Below, piece after piece: positions 32,868 through 42,088 of a stretch of DNA of 64,000 nucleotides. The DNA is from Paenibacillus elgii NBRC 100335 (GTDB lineage Bacteria; Bacillota; Bacilli; Paenibacillales; NBRC-103111), in contig NZ_BIMB01000013.1 of NCBI RefSeq assembly GCF_004000865.1, forward strand, positions 62,001 through 126,000, in the 5' to 3' direction. Under the pieces are notes generated by a model. It saw nothing but the letters and a program-made list of their open reading frames with translations. It had not been told where the DNA came from and searched no databases. Each line of letters begins with the position of its first letter. Position 1 is the first letter of the stretch. The position numbers were made by a program, and so were the translations under genes.

Positions 32868-35800
32868 TTATTGCACATCGTCTGTCATGCTGCTCTTCCA
32901 AGCTTCGCTTCCGTCGGCGTTCCTTACGGATTCGTGTGAAACGGTAGCTTCCTGCACGTCGCCAAAACCCCAGTGGCTTTCCGCGACATCCGGGAACTGA
33001 GGGGCAACCCCTTTCAGCGGACCGCGATACAGCATCCGGTTAATCATCGTTACCGCTTCGACCCTGCGGATGCTGTCCGCAGGCTTGAAGGTTCCGTCCT
33101 CGTAACCGGCAAGAAATTTGCCGCGGTACAGTTCTTCAATCGCATTCCCTGCCCAATGTTCGCTGACATCCTTAAAATGATTCTCGCCGGATGCGCTGAC
33201 ATTCAGGCTCAGGAAACGCGCCATAACGGAGGCCAGCTCACCTCTGGATACCTTCGCTTCCGGACGGAAGCTGCCGTCTTCGAAGCCGTTAAAGTAGCCG
33301 TATTTCGTTGCAATCTTGATGTAATTCGCCGCCCAATGGCTCTCTTGAACATCGTTATAAGCAAGAGCGTCGGTTACCTTTGCATTTTCCTTCATTCTCG
33401 CAACAATCGCTGCCAGCTCTGCACGGGTCAGAGCGTTCTCCGGGTGAAACTTGCCATCCGGATATCCTAAAATATAGCGTTGATGCTTCAGATTTCCGAA
33501 GCGGTCGGAAAACACTTTCATCTTGACCGCAGAGTCGGCCTTCGCAGAGCTCGATGTATTTCCTTCCACCGTGAACTTTGCTTGAATGTCGAATTCCGCA
33601 TCCGCTGCGGCGACCGTTTTCCATTTCAGCTTGAGCTTGTAGCTTCCCGCTTGACCGGCCGACAGCTTGCCGACTTTCCACGTCACCGTGTTTCCGCTCA
33701 CGGTACCGCCGTCCGCATCGATCACTTCCGCTCCGGCCGGGATCGTGACGGTGACGACTCCAGCATCGATCGAGAAGACCGACTGGTTCTTATAGTCGAC
33801 CGTAATCGTCGATTGCTCGCCTTCTTTTACAAGGTTTTTATCCACAGACAGATTCAAAGTAACATCGGACGTTGCAGATCCGTAGTAAAATCCGCCGCCG
33901 TACGAAGTGGATGAATTGTTACTCGCAGGAATTTGCCGGATCTTGAAATCGAAGGCTACGATATCTTGCCCGACATGAATAATGCCGTCTTTAATGTAGC
34001 TGTCCGAGCCATCTGCCGCAGGCATGTTCGGTTTCGCTGTAAGTGTGCTGTAATCGTAGTACCCCGCTTTTGTCGCGACAATATAATAGTCTGCATTCGG
34101 ATACACCATCCAAGCGTACTGTCCGGCAGCGTCCGACAGCTGCGGGTTGTGATTCTTATTTGGCGCAAAAGCGGTCAATTCAGGCAGTTCGACAGGCGTA
34201 TGCGGCGTACGGCCGTTTTGTTTATTCAGCTCCGTATCTGCCCAATACAGCTTCACGCTAACCCCGTCAACCGGCTTGCCGGAAGCCTCGTCAGTAATCG
34301 TGCCATAAGGATCGATCAAGGAGTAGACAACGCCCAATTCTCCGTTTTGCTTCACGTTCACGATCGCCGGCGGTCCGGCCAACACGACGCCATTCGGCGC
34401 TTTAATCTGGTACGAAATTTTGTACTGGCCGCCTGGTACTTTCTCCAATTCGAAGCTTCCATCGGCTTTTAGCGCCAGGGTCGATTGGAAAACGGTCCCG
34501 TTGATGCCTTGGATGACGGCGCTGACATTGCCGCTTCCGAACAAGCTTTCCGGCGTCTGCTGCACGTTCGAAGCGGACGGCGCGATAAACAGTTGACCGC
34601 TGATTTTGTTGGCGGAATCAATCTTTTGGCCTGCCGCATTCAATTGGCCCACAACTGCCGTTTGCGTGCTGTTCAAGGTTACCGTCCGGTTTCCGAGCTG
34701 TACCGGCGTTTGAATATTCATCGTATACGCGAAGTTGCCCCGAGGTACCCCGATTTGGTAGGAACCGTCTTGTGCGGTCGTTACAGTCGAAATGAAATCG
34801 ACGATTCCGTCCCCGTTAAAATCGGCGGAAATCGAAACCGTGGCTCCCGCCGCCGGCTTTCCTGTTACCTGATCGATCACGATCCCTCGAACGGCTGCAG
34901 GCATGTAAGTCACTTCTATGCTTTCCTGCTTCGTCAATCCGGATTTCGGATCTTTCGCCGATACCGTGACCACTTCGTTCAGAGGCGTAAGGCCCTGAAG
35001 CGCCGGTGCAGTGTACTCGATGGAAGCAATCCCTTGCTCATTCGTAATTGCCGTTACATCATTCTTACTATTTCCGAAGTGGAACGTCACCGGCACGCCG
35101 GCAACCGGGCTTCCGTCCGTCGACACGACGCCCGCGCTCAACGTCACTTTGGAGCTGCCGTCTCCCGGAATGGAGTCAGGCGATTTTTTCAATGTTAAGT
35201 TGAACGGCGGCACCTGCTCTTGAACTACAATGGTTTCCGTCGCGGTTTTTCCATCGTAGGTTACGGTAATGACGGCCGTTCCCGGAGCTTTGGCCGTAAT
35301 CACACCATTCGCATCGACCGACACGATATCGGGATTCGAGGAAACGTAGGTTGCTTTTTTCGTTACATCTTTAATGCTTTCGTCCAAATAAACGGCTATC
35401 GCCTGCGTCTGATGAGTGGCGCCCGGTACAAGCGTATAGTTAGCCGGAGTTACCACCAGATCGCGCATCGTCGATGTAGTCGTTCCCGTAGCGCCGGAAG
35501 CCGGCGATTCGATCCCGTTGCTTACCGCGCTTACGGTAAAGTTGTGGTTCGTTCCCGGTTTAAGTCCCGTCACCATATAACGGGTATCGGTTATACCGGA
35601 GGCAATCAATTTCCCGTTATCGTAAATATTATAGGACTGCGCGCCCGGAACCGCATTCCAGTTCAACGTTGCGCTTGTGGATGTCACATTGTCCGTTGCA
35701 ACCCCTGTCGGAGCCGCAATAGGCACCGTAATCGAGGCTTGCAATGTTGTTCCATTATAAACGGCATAGATCACCGTCGTTCCTGCACCGACAGCCGTAA

Positions 35801-37349
35801 CGAGTCCGCTCGGACTGATGGTGACTATAGCGTTGTTAGCGGAGCTGAACACGGATTGATTCGTTACTTCGACTTTGGTTCCGTTCGAGTAAACGGAAGA
35901 AACGACCGTTTGATGTGTAGAGCCTACCGGCAGCGTATAGCGGATGCTATCCAACGTAAGGTTTGCCGAAGTCGGAAGCGTTACGCTGTTGGACGGCGCG
36001 GATTCCATCACGCCGTTCTCGCCTTTGACTACCGCCGTCACGGTGAATGTCGCAAACTCTCCCGGCGCAAGATCGGTTACCTGGTACGTGGCGCTGCTGA
36101 CATTCGTCGCATACAACGCCCCGTCTTTATACAGATTGTAATACGTGGCGCCGGTCACGGTATTCCAGGTCAGCTTGTTAGCCGTCTCCGGCGTCGTTCC
36201 GGCTTTCAGGTTCGTCGGCGAAGGCGGAATCGTAACGGTAGCATAAGCGCCTCCGACCATCACCTTGGCCGTCACTTCGCCCGAAGGCGTACCGCTTCCG
36301 AAATCCAGAACCGTCGTTCCCCGGCCGCTACCATCCGAAATCGCATCCTTGTTCGTCAAATTGCCCTGTGTCGAGGCAAAGCGGACCGGAGCGTCCGAAA
36401 CCGGATTTCCGTCGACATCATAGAGCGTGGCAATGACTTGGAATTGTCCAGGCTGCCCTGTCGGCACGGTATTGACGGTTACGTTCGTCGGAGCCTGCTT
36501 GTATTGATATTTCGTCGTATCGATCGGAGCCAGCTCGTTCGTGAAATACCACGAAATGATGTCGTGTCTCTCGAAAGCGCCACCTGTTGCCGCAGTAAAT
36601 CCTGCATAAACCCCCGGCTTCCCTTTGAATGTGTCGGCCAAATCGATATTGTTGACATTCAATACAGGATCGATCGGCCGAGCTTCCGTGCTGCTGATAT
36701 AAACTTTGACGTTATTGCCGGACCCGTCATAATCGATCCACGAATAATAGTCTGTGCCGCTTGAAAGAATTATGCCTTGCGAATTAAGCTCGTTCGCCGA
36801 TGTATACCAACCGGGGGTCGAGTTTTTAACGTCCCCGTTTACGGCCAGCCCGATGTAATTGTTCGACGGATCGGACATATCGGTGTTTTTATACGTATCG
36901 TATTTCACCGCAAAGCTGGGCTTGATTCCCCCGTATCCGATACCTACCCCTACCGATCCCGCAGTGTTGGATTCAGCTTGAATTGTAAAGGTAATGCCGT
37001 CGGCCGGATTACCTAACTTATTCTCATTCAACCGGAATTTAAAAAACGTGCTGAACGAATAATTGTCACCCGGAGCAATAAGCTTTTTGTTAAAAGCCGT
37101 GCCGAACTTGTTGGTTAATGCCTCGGTTAAACGCAACACCTGGCGGTTTTTGTTGTCCGTTTCTACTTTGGCAGAGCCGTTCAACGAGAACAGCGCGAGT
37201 TGTTTTGCATTGGAAAAATCGTCATTCTTATAAGTAACCCACCTCACGCTGTCTTCCGCCGCATGGGCCTGCAAAGCCGGCTGCAGCAGGGTTACCACCA
37301 TAGAAATCATGAGCAGCCATGACATCCATTTCGATCGATGCAATTTCAT
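32868..37349 (-). CDS. SLH-anchored multidomain surface protein
   Basis: A 1493-residue exported protein. The signal peptide ends near residue 31 (AHA). An L-type lectin-like domain (about 35-275) starts VTYKNDDFSN and contains DGITFTIQAES. Then come an Ig-like Big_1 module (about 285-375), Fn3 modules (about 380-460 and 545-625) alternating with Big_2 modules (about 465-540 and 630-710), another Big_1 (about 715-825), CarboxypepD_reg-type modules (about 830-1125) and a DUF11-like module (about 1195-1290). Three SLH repeats (about 1300-1470) should bind wall polymer. The lectin domain suggests glycan binding. ATG 37349 has AAAGGAGCGG upstream. It is divergent from a SARP-type regulator. Confidence 0.92.
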   Translation of the reverse strand: MKLHRSKWMSWLLMISMVVTLLQPALQAHAAEDSVRWVTYKNDDFSNAKQLALFSLNGSAKVETDNKNRQVLRLTEALTNKFGTAFNKKLIAPGDNYSFSTFFKFRLNENKLGNPADGITFTIQAESNTAGSVGVGIGYGGIKPSFAVKYDTYKNTDMSDPSNNYIGLAVNGDVKNSTPGWYTSANELNSQGIILSSGTDYYSWIDYDGSGNNVKVYISSTEARPIDPVLNVNNIDLADTFKGKPGVYAGFTAATGGAFERHDIISWYFTNELAPIDTTKYQYKQAPTNVTVNTVPTGQPGQFQVIATLYDVDGNPVSDAPVRFASTQGNLTNKDAISDGSGRGTTVLDFGSGTPSGEVTAKVMVGGAYATVTIPPSPTNLKAGTTPETANKLTWNTVTGATYYNLYKDGALYATNVSSATYQVTDLAPGEFATFTVTAVVKGENGVMESAPSNSVTLPTSANLTLDSIRYTLPVGSTHQTVVSSVYSNGTKVEVTNQSVFSSANNAIVTISPSGLVTAVGAGTTVIYAVYNGTTLQASITVPIAAPTGVATDNVTSTSATLNWNAVPGAQSYNIYDNGKLIASGITDTRYMVTGLKPGTNHNFTVSAVSNGIESPASGATGTTTSTMRDLVVTPANYTLVPGATHQTQAIAVYLDESIKDVTKKATYVSSNPDIVSVDANGVITAKAPGTAVITVTYDGKTATETIVVQEQVPPFNLTLKKSPDSIPGDGSSKVTLSAGVVSTDGSPVAGVPVTFHFGNSKNDVTAITNEQGIASIEYTAPALQGLTPLNEVVTVSAKDPKSGLTKQESIEVTYMPAAVRGIVIDQVTGKPAAGATVSISADFNGDGIVDFISTVTTAQDGSYQIGVPRGNFAYTMNIQTPVQLGNRTVTLNSTQTAVVGQLNAAGQKIDSANKISGQLFIAPSASNVQQTPESLFGSGNVSAVIQGINGTVFQSTLALKADGSFELEKVPGGQYKISYQIKAPNGVVLAGPPAIVNVKQNGELGVVYSLIDPYGTITDEASGKPVDGVSVKLYWADTELNKQNGRTPHTPVELPELTAFAPNKNHNPQLSDAAGQYAWMVYPNADYYIVATKAGYYDYSTLTAKPNMPAADGSDSYIKDGIIHVGQDIVAFDFKIRQIPASNNSSTSYGGGFYYGSATSDVTLNLSVDKNLVKEGEQSTITVDYKNQSVFSIDAGVVTVTIPAGAEVIDADGGTVSGNTVTWKVGKLSAGQAGSYKLKLKWKTVAAADAEFDIQAKFTVEGNTSSSAKADSAVKMKVFSDRFGNLKHQRYILGYPDGKFHPENALTRAELAAIVARMKENAKVTDALAYNDVQESHWAANYIKIATKYGYFNGFEDGSFRPEAKVSRGELASVMARFLSLNVSASGENHFKDVSEHWAGNAIEELYRGKFLAGYEDGTFKPADSIRRVEAVTMINRMLYRGPLKGVAPQFPDVAESHWGFGDVQEATVSHESVRNADGSEAWKSSMTDDVQ

Positions 37350-37770
37350 CGTTCCCGCTCCTTTTTCATCTCTCCTGAAATAGCAATTCTACTTTTCGTT
37401 TTTGTATCTTCGCGTCTCACCCTCCTTCGTTTTAAAGAACATTTTTTGTTCACTTTACCAACCGCTTCTGAACAAAATCTGAACACCTTTCGAAAAAAAC
37501 AGCCGTTCGAGTCCGCACCGGCCGCAAAACTTGCCGGAAAGGGTGAGATAACTCAAATTCGTATCTTTTTCCCAATTCGTCCATATTTTTATTTTGTGAA
37601 ATAATTAACATTTTTTCGTTTTAAAATGCAGAAGAGGACGAAATTTTGATATGATCATGAATAGGAAAACGGCGGTTTTAAGCCGTTCGCTGGAACGAAC
37701 AATTTTGCCGGGTAAACAGGTTTTTTAACCAATAGATTACTCTTGTATACAGAAAGAGGAGGGCGCGAAT
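37350..37770. other. Divergent regulatory region between the SLH gene and the response regulator
   Basis: About 420 AT-rich bases. Two direct repeats TCTGAACA (37467-37474 and 37478-37485) are 11 bp apart, one helical turn, the spacing used by OmpR-type winged-helix regulators. The same 8-mer, inverted, recurs upstream of cheY at 38974-38981. A palindrome GAACATTTTTTGTTC lies at 37437-37451. Near the right end there are small inverted repeats (ACGGC/GCCGT at 37670-37686, GTTCG/CGAAC at 37684-37699). No gene other than the leader frame at 37771 is seen. Confidence 0.5.
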
Positions 37771-37839
37771 TTGGCCACCCAACAACACGTCAATGGGGTC
37801 GGGTTTTCACGGTTTACACAAAGCGAGGTGCGCCGATGA
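37771..37839 (+). CDS. Possible 22-codon leader peptide coupled to the response regulator
   Basis: A TTG at 37771 lies 8 bp after GAGGAGGG. The 22-codon frame ends in TGA that overlaps the regulator ATG as ATGA. Such an overlap normally means translational coupling. The peptide (starts MATQQHVNGV) matches nothing I know. The regulator also has its own GAGGTG site, so the leader may only tune expression. Confidence 0.4.
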   Translation: MATQQHVNGVGFSRFTQSEVRR

Positions 37840-38969
37840 TTCGGATCATTCTTGCAGACGACGAAGCGCTGGCTCTGTTCAGCTTGCAAAAGCAGCTTGA
37901 GAAGCTGAACGGCGGCGTCATTGTCGGCGCCTATCAGAATGGGGCGGAAGCCGTCGAGGCGGTGCTGCGCGAGAAGCCGGAAGCTGTCTTTTTGGACATC
38001 GACATGCCGGAGCTCAGCGGCTTGGAAGCGGCCGAGATCATCATGTCGCACTTGCCGGAAACCGAGATTATCTTCGCGACGGCTTACGAGGAATATGCGC
38101 TCAAGGCTTTCGAGCTGGCGGCGATCGACTATTTGCTGAAGCCCGTCTCCACGCAAAGGCTTGCCAAAACATTAGCCCGGCTGTCGCAAGCCAAAGCCGC
38201 CAAAACCGAACCGGACCACCCCGCGGGGACGTCTAGGACGAAGGAGCAGGTTACGATCCGCTGCTTTCAGACGCTGGAGGTCGACACCGGCGAATCCGGG
38301 CCCGTGCATTGGCGAACGAACAAAGCGCAGGAGTTGTTCGCCTACTTCGTTCACCTTCGGGACCAGCCCGTACGCAAAGATGCGCTGCTGGAGATGTTCT
38401 GGCCCGATATCGATCCGAAGAAAGGCTACACGCAACTCTACACGACCATTTACCAAATCCGCAAAACCGCAAACGCCGTCCATCCCGGCATCCGGATCGT
38501 CAGCGGCGATAAAGGGTACCGGCTCGAGCTGAACGGAGTCGGCGTTGACGTGGTGACTTGGGAGGAGGGACTGCAAACCGTCCCGCCTCTCAGCGAGCAT
38601 ACGCTCGCGCGGCATTTGCAGCTGCTGGAGCTGTATCGCGGCGACTATCTGGAGGATTGCGGTTATTGGTGGGCGGAGAACGAGCGGGAGCGGCTGCGTA
38701 TGCTGTGGTACCGGCATGCGATGCGCGTCGCGGCTTTTCTGGAAACACGGGACAATGCGGCGGAAGCGTTCCAGCTCTATTTTCTCATCCAGCGTCGGTT
38801 CCCGTTCACGGAAGAGGTGTATTGGGCGCTGATCAAGCTCTTTACGTATATCGGGGACCGGGTGTCTGTGGAACGGCAGTACGATACGCTGTCGCAAATG
38901 CTGCACGACGAATTCGGTACGAAGCCGGCGAGATCGCTTGAGCAGTGGTACCGGGAGCGCGTTGTTTAA
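37836..38969 (+). CDS. Response regulator with SARP-type activator domain
   Basis: A 377-residue protein. The receiver domain (1-125) has ADDEALALF, Asp54 in VFLDIDMPE and LLKPVST. A winged-helix DNA-binding domain (about 145-235) contains WRTNKAQELFAYFVHLRDQPVRKDALLEMFWPD. A bacterial transcriptional activator (BTAD) domain of helical repeats fills about 240-377. The layout is that of SAPR/SARP-type regulators found in Paenibacillaceae. ATG 37836 has GAGGTG 5 bp upstream. No kinase lies beside it. It probably acts on the divergent SLH gene and on cheY; that is inferred from a shared motif. Confidence 0.9.
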   Translation: MIRIILADDEALALFSLQKQLEKLNGGVIVGAYQNGAEAVEAVLREKPEAVFLDIDMPELSGLEAAEIIMSHLPETEIIFATAYEEYALKAFELAAIDYLLKPVSTQRLAKTLARLSQAKAAKTEPDHPAGTSRTKEQVTIRCFQTLEVDTGESGPVHWRTNKAQELFAYFVHLRDQPVRKDALLEMFWPDIDPKKGYTQLYTTIYQIRKTANAVHPGIRIVSGDKGYRLELNGVGVDVVTWEEGLQTVPPLSEHTLARHLQLLELYRGDYLEDCGYWWAENERERLRMLWYRHAMRVAAFLETRDNAAEAFQLYFLIQRRFPFTEEVYWALIKLFTYIGDRVSVERQYDTLSQMLHDEFGTKPARSLEQWYRERVV

Positions 38970-38973
38970 AAAA

Positions 38974-39043
38974 TGTTCAGAATCTTCGGCTATACTCAGG
39001 AGACGGCTTCTTCGCGTGCGGTGCAGGCACGTGCAAGAGCCGT
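38974..39043 (+). promoter_or_regulatory. cheY promoter with TGTTCAGA box and 5' hairpin
   Basis: TATACT (38991-38996) has a poor -35 (AAAAAA). TGTTCAGA (38974-38981) sits where an activator could replace it. The transcript then folds through ACGGCT/AGCCGT and CGTGC/GCACG (39003-39043), ending 25 bp before the start codon. Confidence 0.45.
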
Positions 39044-39067
39044 AGTTTCTTGAGGCGGTGATACCAT

Positions 39068-39430
39068 TTGGCCAAAATTATGGTCGTAGACGATGCCGCA
39101 TTTATGCGGATGTTTATGAAGGATATATTGGAAACTGCGGGGCATCAAGTCATATGCGAGGCAGCCAACGGAAGGGAAGCGATTGAGAAGTATGTTACTT
39201 TTCGTCCGGACCTCGTCACGATGGACATTACCATGCCCGATATGGACGGCATCGAGGCGTTGAAATTGATTATGGAGCGCGACCCTGCGGCGCAAGTCAT
39301 CATGTGCTCGGCGATGGGGCACCGGGAGATGATTCTTGAGGCGATCCGGAGCGGGGCGAAAGATTTTGTCGTCAAGCCGCTTCAAGGCTCGCGGGTGCTG
39401 GACGCCGTGGACAGGCTGCTTGAGGTCTAA
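39068..39430 (+). CDS. cheY: CheY-like single-domain response regulator
   Basis: A 120-residue receiver-only protein. Acidic pocket VVDDAAF, phosphoacceptor Asp53 in VTMDITMPDMDG, the Ser/Thr switch in CSAMGHRE and Lys in FVVKPLQG match chemotaxis CheY closely. The start is TTG at 39068 with GAGGCGGTG upstream. No other chemotaxis gene is near; it follows the SARP regulator by 98 bp and may be a relay protein for another system. A terminator follows directly. Confidence 0.85.
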   Translation: MAKIMVVDDAAFMRMFMKDILETAGHQVICEAANGREAIEKYVTFRPDLVTMDITMPDMDGIEALKLIMERDPAAQVIMCSAMGHREMILEAIRSGAKDFVVKPLQGSRVLDAVDRLLEV

Positions 39431-39450
39431 TAAGAGGCTGTATGAAATTC

Positions 39451-39483
39451 AAAACCCACCGACAATAAAGGTCAGTGGGTTTT
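39451..39483. terminator. Bidirectional terminator after cheY
   Basis: AAAACCCAC and GTGGGTTTT form a 9-bp stem whose own ends provide the A and T tracts on both strands. Confidence 0.8.
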
Positions 39484-39520
39484 GTGGATCTATAGGGTGT
39501 CCTTGCGAAAATGACAAAAG

Positions 39521-39925
39521 TCATTGCAGGTTAAAATACGACACATCACCACTATATCCCGTGTAGCTGCCGCCGGAATAATGATAATTTTCAACGGACA
39601 AACGATATTGTTTTCCTTTTGGCATAGCATTGTAAACGTCTGCTGGAAGATGATATTCATAGAAAGTTCGGCCTTCCGCCATATAAATGGGGCCGGAATT
39701 ATAAGACCAACTGCCGTCCGTCGCAGCAAGCGTAAATTGAGCACCTTTAACGTCAGGTGTCTGATACCATTGAACCGTAGTTATTGTCCCAATATATCCA
39801 GTGCCATTCCGCGGAAAAGCGATTTGAGTTTTGCTGTCGGCGGAAACTGAGATGGCCAACCCGACAGTCAAAAAAAGTACCATAAAAAAAGCAGCTAGAA
39901 GACGACCTTGTTTAAATCTCTGCAT
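39521..39925 (-). CDS. Small secreted protein of unknown function
   Basis: A 134-residue exported protein. ATG 39925 follows GAGGTG. The signal peptide (MQRFKQGRLLAAFFMVLFL to SVSA) ends near residue 30. The mature part of about 100 residues is rich in Tyr, Gly and Thr and looks all-beta, perhaps an Ig-like fold (IAFPRNGTGYIGTITTVQW). No cysteines, catalytic motif or anchor are seen. I do not recognise a family. It has its own promoter with a 14-bp palindrome just downstream. Confidence 0.75.
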   Translation of the reverse strand: MQRFKQGRLLAAFFMVLFLTVGLAISVSADSKTQIAFPRNGTGYIGTITTVQWYQTPDVKGAQFTLAATDGSWSYNSGPIYMAEGRTFYEYHLPADVYNAMPKGKQYRLSVENYHYSGGSYTGYSGDVSYFNLQ

Positions 39926-39957
39926 GGTTTCACCTCTTCTATTTTTTAGTAGATATA

Positions 39958-40013
39958 AAGTTGGCCAACTTCCATCTAATCCCAAATATATCATATTATC
40001 TTAATTTTAGCAA
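39958..40013 (-). promoter_or_regulatory. Promoter and palindrome of the small secreted protein gene
   Basis: On the minus strand TTGCTA (40008-40013), a 17-bp spacer and TATATT (39985-39990). AAGTTGGCCAACTT, a perfect palindrome at 39958-39971, lies about 15 bp past the expected transcription start and may be an operator. Confidence 0.55.
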
Positions 40014-40050
40014 AATATATGAATTATGTGCTCGAGAACAGATCTCCATG

Positions 40051-41247
40051 CTATCCTGCCCCGACAAGCCGGCCCCTCTTGTACACCTTATGTACGGCCA
40101 GCTTGCCCGCCTCGGCGTTCCAGCGGAATGTCACCATATCCGCAGCCTGCCCGGCTTCCAGCGTACCGATCCCCGTGCAGCCAAGCAGGCGCGCCGGTCT
40201 GTCCGTCGCCATCGCTACGGCCGAAGCCAGCGAGGAGCCCGTCATCTGTGCGAATCGTCCTACGCAGTCCGCCAGACTGACCGCCGCTCCGGCGAGCAGG
40301 TTCGGATTCTCCACCATGTGCAGACGGCCGGACGGCAGCAGCTCGACCTGACCGCCGACATGCGTGCGGTAAGTGCCGGGCGGCAAGCCCGCCAAATGTA
40401 CGGCATCGCTGACAAGCAGCAGGGCGTCGCCTTTCACTTTGTGCATCACGTTCACGACGGAAGAGTGCAGATGATGTCCGTCGCAGATGACGCTGGCGGC
40501 AAGCCGGTCTTCCGCCAGCTGCGACCAAATATAGTGCGGATGGCGCGGAAGCTGCGGATGCGCTCCGTTCCCGAGATGCGTGCTCATCCGCGCTCCCGCT
40601 TCCGCAGCAGCCGCGATGTAATCGTGATCGGCGGCCGTATGGCCGATGCTGGCAACGATGCCCGCCTCCGTCAGCTTGCGGATAAATGCCGCAGCGCCCG
40701 GGCGTTCCGGCGCCAGCGTAACCAGCCGGATGCGGCCCCCCGAAGCTTCCTGCCATACATTGAACTCGGCCCAGTCCGGGTCCCGCACATGCTCCGCCGG
40801 ATGGGCGCCCCGAGGTCCGTTTTCGTCCGATATATAAGGCCCTTCCATATGAATACCTACTACAGCGGAAGCCGTCAGCTCATCCTGCTCGCAAGCGAGC
40901 CGAACCGCCGTCATGCAGTCTCTCATCTGCTCGAAGCTCGCCGTAATAACTGTCGGGCAGAAGGACGTCGTACCGGAAGTCAGTACCGCTCGGACCAGCC
41001 GCTTCACGGTCTCCACCCGCCGGTGCATATCGGCCCCCGTCAGGTTGATGTCCTCTCCCCCGTACCCGTTGATCTGCAGATCGACGAAGCCCGGAGCAAT
41101 CCAGAGCTCGTCAGGTCCTGACGCCTCAGTGCCTAAGCTTTCCATCTCTTCCATCGACGCAATGATACCCCCGGATGCAACCAAGCGAACCCGGCTCCCC
41201 GTATCTGCCCGCCGTCCTTCAATTACCGTCGTATTGGGATCGGTCAC
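40051..41247 (-). CDS. nagA: N-acetylglucosamine-6-phosphate deacetylase
   Basis: A 398-residue amidohydrolase. APGFVDLQINGYGGEDIN near 60, HMEGPYIS near 135 (metal Glu), SIGHTAAD near 205, HLGNGAHPQ near 228, CDGHHLHS near 260 and the catalytic Asp in LVSDAVHLAG near 285 are all in place. It converts GlcNAc-6-phosphate to GlcN-6-phosphate. The GTG at 41247 is preferred because AAAGGAGGG ends 6 bp upstream; the ATG two codons earlier is too close to that site. It follows nagB by 25 bp and closes the operon. Confidence 0.93.
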   Translation of the reverse strand: MTDPNTTVIEGRRADTGSRVRLVASGGIIASMEEMESLGTEASGPDELWIAPGFVDLQINGYGGEDINLTGADMHRRVETVKRLVRAVLTSGTTSFCPTVITASFEQMRDCMTAVRLACEQDELTASAVVGIHMEGPYISDENGPRGAHPAEHVRDPDWAEFNVWQEASGGRIRLVTLAPERPGAAAFIRKLTEAGIVASIGHTAADHDYIAAAAEAGARMSTHLGNGAHPQLPRHPHYIWSQLAEDRLAASVICDGHHLHSSVVNVMHKVKGDALLLVSDAVHLAGLPPGTYRTHVGGQVELLPSGRLHMVENPNLLAGAAVSLADCVGRFAQMTGSSLASAVAMATDRPARLLGCTGIGTLEAGQAADMVTFRWNAEAGKLAVHKVYKRGRLVGAG

Positions 41248-41272
41248 TTTCATCCCTCCTTTGTATGCGCCG

Positions 41273-42037
41273 TTATTGCGATGCAATGCGGGAAGCGCTG
41301 GCGAAATCCAGAAACATATCGCAGCGGGCCGAGCGTCTCAAGATAGACGCCGGGCAGGACAAGTCGACCGGGCCGAACAACGTCCGGTGTACCGCATCAC
41401 TTTTGCGTTCGCCAGGCACCGTGCAAATAATATGCGAAGCCGATACGATGGACGGGATCGTCAGCGTCAGCGCCTCGTGCGGTACCGCATCAAGCTGCGG
41501 GAAGCAGCCGTCGTTAACCTGCTGCCTGCGGCTCGTTTCGTCCAGCCCGACCTTCTTAATGCGGACGGGATCGGCAAAGTCCGCCACATGAGGATCATTG
41601 AAGGCGATATGCCCGTTCTCGCCGATTCCGATGCAGGCAATATCGATCGGGTGCCGTTCCAGCAGCTTCGTGTAGCGAATGCACTCTTCAGCAGGATCGT
41701 TCAAGCCGTTCAAGGCATGAAATTCGAGCGGCGTCCGGAATGCGAACAGCTCCGACCGTAAATACGTCGCAAAGCTCTGCGGCGCCTCAGTCGGCAGACC
41801 GACATATTCGTCCAGATGATAGCAGCGGATGCGCTCCCATGCGACCGAGTCTATTGTGCGCAGCGAACGCAAAAATTCGTTCTGCGACGGAGCGGAAGCA
41901 AATACGACCGCGATCGTCTCCTTCTCCTGCAGCTTCGTCCGGATCGCTTCCGCCAGCCGCTGCGCCGCCGCTTGCCCCATGGCTTCCCGGGTATCGTACG
42001 CTTCGGCGGTCACCTGTTCGATCGTCCATTGCTTCAT
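41273..42037 (-). CDS. nagB: Glucosamine-6-phosphate deaminase-like isomerase
   Basis: A 254-residue protein of the NagB/RpiA fold. CYHLDEYVGLP near residue 75 holds the catalytic Asp, and GIGENGHIAFNDP near 135 holds the active-site His. ENGH in place of the enteric NDGH is normal for Bacillales NagB. It makes fructose-6-phosphate and ammonia from GlcN-6-phosphate. It lies between the LacI-type regulator and nagA on one transcript. A few loops differ from classical NagB, so a related amino-sugar isomerase cannot be excluded. Confidence 0.9.
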   Translation of the reverse strand: MKQWTIEQVTAEAYDTREAMGQAAAQRLAEAIRTKLQEKETIAVVFASAPSQNEFLRSLRTIDSVAWERIRCYHLDEYVGLPTEAPQSFATYLRSELFAFRTPLEFHALNGLNDPAEECIRYTKLLERHPIDIACIGIGENGHIAFNDPHVADFADPVRIKKVGLDETSRRQQVNDGCFPQLDAVPHEALTLTIPSIVSASHIICTVPGERKSDAVHRTLFGPVDLSCPASILRRSARCDMFLDFASASRIASQ

Positions 42038-42088
42038 TATCCGTCATCCTCCATTCGTTTGTTTTCGGCTCAAGTCTCAAGACTCATT

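Noticed and set aside
35220..36764. A 514-codon plus-strand frame opposite the SLH gene
   Set aside because: Arg/Tyr-rich off-frame translation antisense to a clear multidomain protein; no ribosome site or domain.
41273..42037. Catalytic loss in nagB because ENGH replaces NDGH
   Set aside because: The ENGH form is usual in Bacillales NagB, so it is not a defect.
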